Positions 62,695 through 64,000 of a stretch of DNA of 64,000 nt are shown in pieces. The position numbers and the translations under genes are program-made. Every line of letters starts with the position of its first letter. The first letter of the stretch is position 1. The notes under the pieces were generated by a model. That model was given only the letters and a program-made list of their open reading frames with translations, had not been told where the DNA came from and ran no database searches. Origin of the DNA: Okeania sp. SIO2C9 (GTDB lineage: Bacteria; Cyanobacteriota; Cyanobacteriia; Cyanobacteriales; Microcoleaceae); the NCBI RefSeq assembly GCF_010672455.1, contig NZ_JAAHGO010000033.1, forward strand, positions 32,591-96,590, written 5' to 3'.

Positions 62695-63462
62695 ATGATG
62701 AATCAAAATAAATTTTTACTGTCTAGTAATTTATCAAAGGGCTTCATATCATGGTGTCTAGATAATCCTACAACAGCTATTGCTTTTGGTATATATCTTA
62801 TATTTCAAGTTTTAGTATTTATTGGTGTAATGGATGTGTCAAATGTCCAGAAGTTTGTTCCTGCCTTTTTTGGAACAATTCTCTTACTAATTTCGACAAA
62901 TGCACTTAAATCTAATCGCCAAATTGAGGATCTCAAAAACTATTTCGATCATGACAAAGTAGAGTTTATAGACCGAACTCATATTTTTTTTGAAAGATTA
63001 ACTAGCCTGCTACATGAAGAATCTACAATTGATGTTCTTTATGTTTCTAAAAATCCAATGACAACTTTTACACATCCCTCTGTTCAGCTTTATAGAGATA
63101 AACTAAATAAACTTATCACCGAAAACTCACAAAACTTTATGATGAGAAGGTTAATTGTCTTAAACTCTGAAGCGAAAGCAGAGTGGATATGCAACTTATT
63201 TGAGAAATACAAACAGTATCCCAGCTACTACATGAGAACACTGGAGACAAGTTTTGATACTGCATTCACAGGCTATCTTATAGTCAATCAACGCTATTGC
63301 TTTATGATTATGCCTAGAGAACCAGATTCAGCGGTAAAAACAGTGGCTATTGATAGTGAAACAGTTAGTCAAACCTTCCTAGAAAGATACAATGAATTAT
63401 GGAAGTCAGCCACTATTGTAGATGATGGTTATTGTGAATATCTTAAGAATAACTGTGTTTAA
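62695..63462 (+). CDS. Two-TM protein with a cytoplasmic domain, unknown function
   Basis: 255 aa. Two hydrophobic spans at about 28-45 and 55-72, then a soluble alpha/beta domain (STIDVLYVSKNPMTTF, MMRRLIVLNSEAKAEW, FDTAFTGYLIVNQRYCFMIM) and an acidic C-terminus. The domain's strand-helix pattern recalls PLD-like or signalling modules seen in two-TM effector proteins, but no catalytic HKD motif is visible. A start at either of two adjacent ATGs is possible. It is followed by an antitoxin relic and a transposase-like ORF, an accessory-gene setting. Confidence 0.5.
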   Translation: MMNQNKFLLSSNLSKGFISWCLDNPTTAIAFGIYLIFQVLVFIGVMDVSNVQKFVPAFFGTILLLISTNALKSNRQIEDLKNYFDHDKVEFIDRTHIFFERLTSLLHEESTIDVLYVSKNPMTTFTHPSVQLYRDKLNKLITENSQNFMMRRLIVLNSEAKAEWICNLFEKYKQYPSYYMRTLETSFDTAFTGYLIVNQRYCFMIMPREPDSAVKTVAIDSETVSQTFLERYNELWKSATIVDDGYCEYLKNNCV

Positions 63463-63562
63463 CCATTCAGATTCAATATGGAATGTAACGCACCATCTAT
63501 ATTCCAATTTTTGTCTGTCAAGCTGATGCTTTTTCCTAAATAATGCTTTGCATATTCTAAAA

Positions 63563-63720
63563 ATGAAAATGAACAACCCACCCCACCCAGGCGAAGTGCT
63601 TAAAGAACTCTACATTTAACCTTTGAATCTTATCGTTACTGAGATCGCAGAAGCTTTAGGTGCTAGCCAAGAAACATTGCTATCGCAAATATTATTGACA
63701 CCCTTAGACAAGCTTTGCTA
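63563..63720 (+). pseudogene. higA-type antitoxin relic
   Basis: MKMNNPPHPGEVLKELYI then TAA then PLNLIVTEIAEALGASQETL in the same frame, matching the start of HigA/XRE antitoxins (NPPHPGEILKE...LGLTVTEAAEALGVSR). The DNA-binding helix then degenerates. No higB toxin is adjacent. Confidence 0.75.
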
Positions 63721-63749
63721 ATCTTCAGTAAAGTAATTCAATGTAAGTA

Positions 63750-64000
63750 ATGGCCAAATCTCACGGTTCCTTAACAGGGATAGAAGCAAAAATTGAATAT
63801 CATCCTGTTTTTGAGGAACTGGGAGAATTGTATGAATCCTGGAAACGGTCTGCTGTCAATTGGATGCAAACTGAGAAGTTGTCAGAATCAGAAGTAGAAA
63901 AGCGTCTAATGAAGCGGTTTAACATCCAATGGGCATGGGCTGATTCAATTGCTACTGAAGCCACTCAATGTTTAAACCAATTAAAAACAGCTAAGGATAA
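63750..64000 (+). CDS. Partial ORF, possibly a TnpB/Cas12-like protein, cut by the window end
   Basis: 83 codons open to the edge, from ATG 63750 (AKSHGSLTGIEAKIEYHPVF). RFNIQWAWADSIATEATQCL followed by NQLKTAK recalls the N-terminal helical region of long TnpB-like/IS605 OrfB-type proteins in cyanobacteria, but the catalytic part is outside the window. Basic, with a coding-like composition. Assignment is tentative. Confidence 0.4.
   Translation, partial: MAKSHGSLTGIEAKIEYHPVFEELGELYESWKRSAVNWMQTEKLSESEVEKRLMKRFNIQWAWADSIATEATQCLNQLKTAKD

Overview
The window looks like chromosomal DNA of a filamentous, non-heterocystous marine cyanobacterium of the Trichodesmium/Okeania type. The evidence is: AT-rich DNA, very low coding density, many HIP1 sites (GCGATCGC), a cyanobacterial gene set (desA, cobN, urtABCDE, a PEP-CTERM protein, a Mo-dependent-nitrogenase C-terminal family protein, a CP12-like peptide), several TnpB/IscB elements, and unusually abundant tandem and dispersed repeats. 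The genus is an inference. No rRNA, tRNA or CRISPR array was seen.

Layout. 1-3 kb: an ATPase cut by the window edge, then a Cas4/RecB-like Fe-S protein whose nuclease motif looks degenerate. 3.4-5.8 kb (minus): a nuclease-ParA fusion overlapping a ParB-like gene that is split by one in-frame stop. 6.2-7.8 kb: desA and a small conserved protein. 8-12.5 kb: structured non-coding DNA, a broken tnpB, threonine synthase and an inverted tnpB 3' relic. 12.5-18 kb: a coiled-coil protein, a YihY/BrkB membrane protein, a small membrane protein and a decayed DUF262/AAA gene pair. 18-23 kb: a GHL10-type exported protein whose leader is triplicated, then about 2.8 kb of 84-bp repeats. 23.6-29.2 kb: cobN carrying large in-frame tandem-repeat insertions. 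29-32.5 kb: a membrane protein, a frameshifted SGNH hydrolase and a truncated Uma2 protein.

32.8-43 kb holds the urea ABC transporter urtA-B-C-D-E. Its five intact genes are separated by a repeat array, gene relics, a MITE and nested tnpB insertions. 43-50 kb: a tnpB pseudogene, a DUF1574/SGNH-like lipoprotein, a PEP-CTERM protein and an intact tnpB. 50.9-54 kb: NAD kinase followed directly by a HEARO/omega-RNA and iscB, whose 3' part is interrupted by a TnpB C-terminal fragment. 54-58.4 kb: two tandem SGNH hydrolases and another intact tnpB. 59-64 kb: nitrogenase-associated and CP12-like small genes, a carbamoyltransferase, a two-TM protein of unknown role, a higA relic and an ORF running off the window.

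The recurring theme is expansion by small repeats. There are three or more MITE-like families, short palindromic insertions inside genes, and tandem arrays. One class of array is tolerated inside an enzyme (CobN) because its unit is a multiple of three. RNA-guided-nuclease transposons (TnpB, IscB) insert into one another and into operon gaps.
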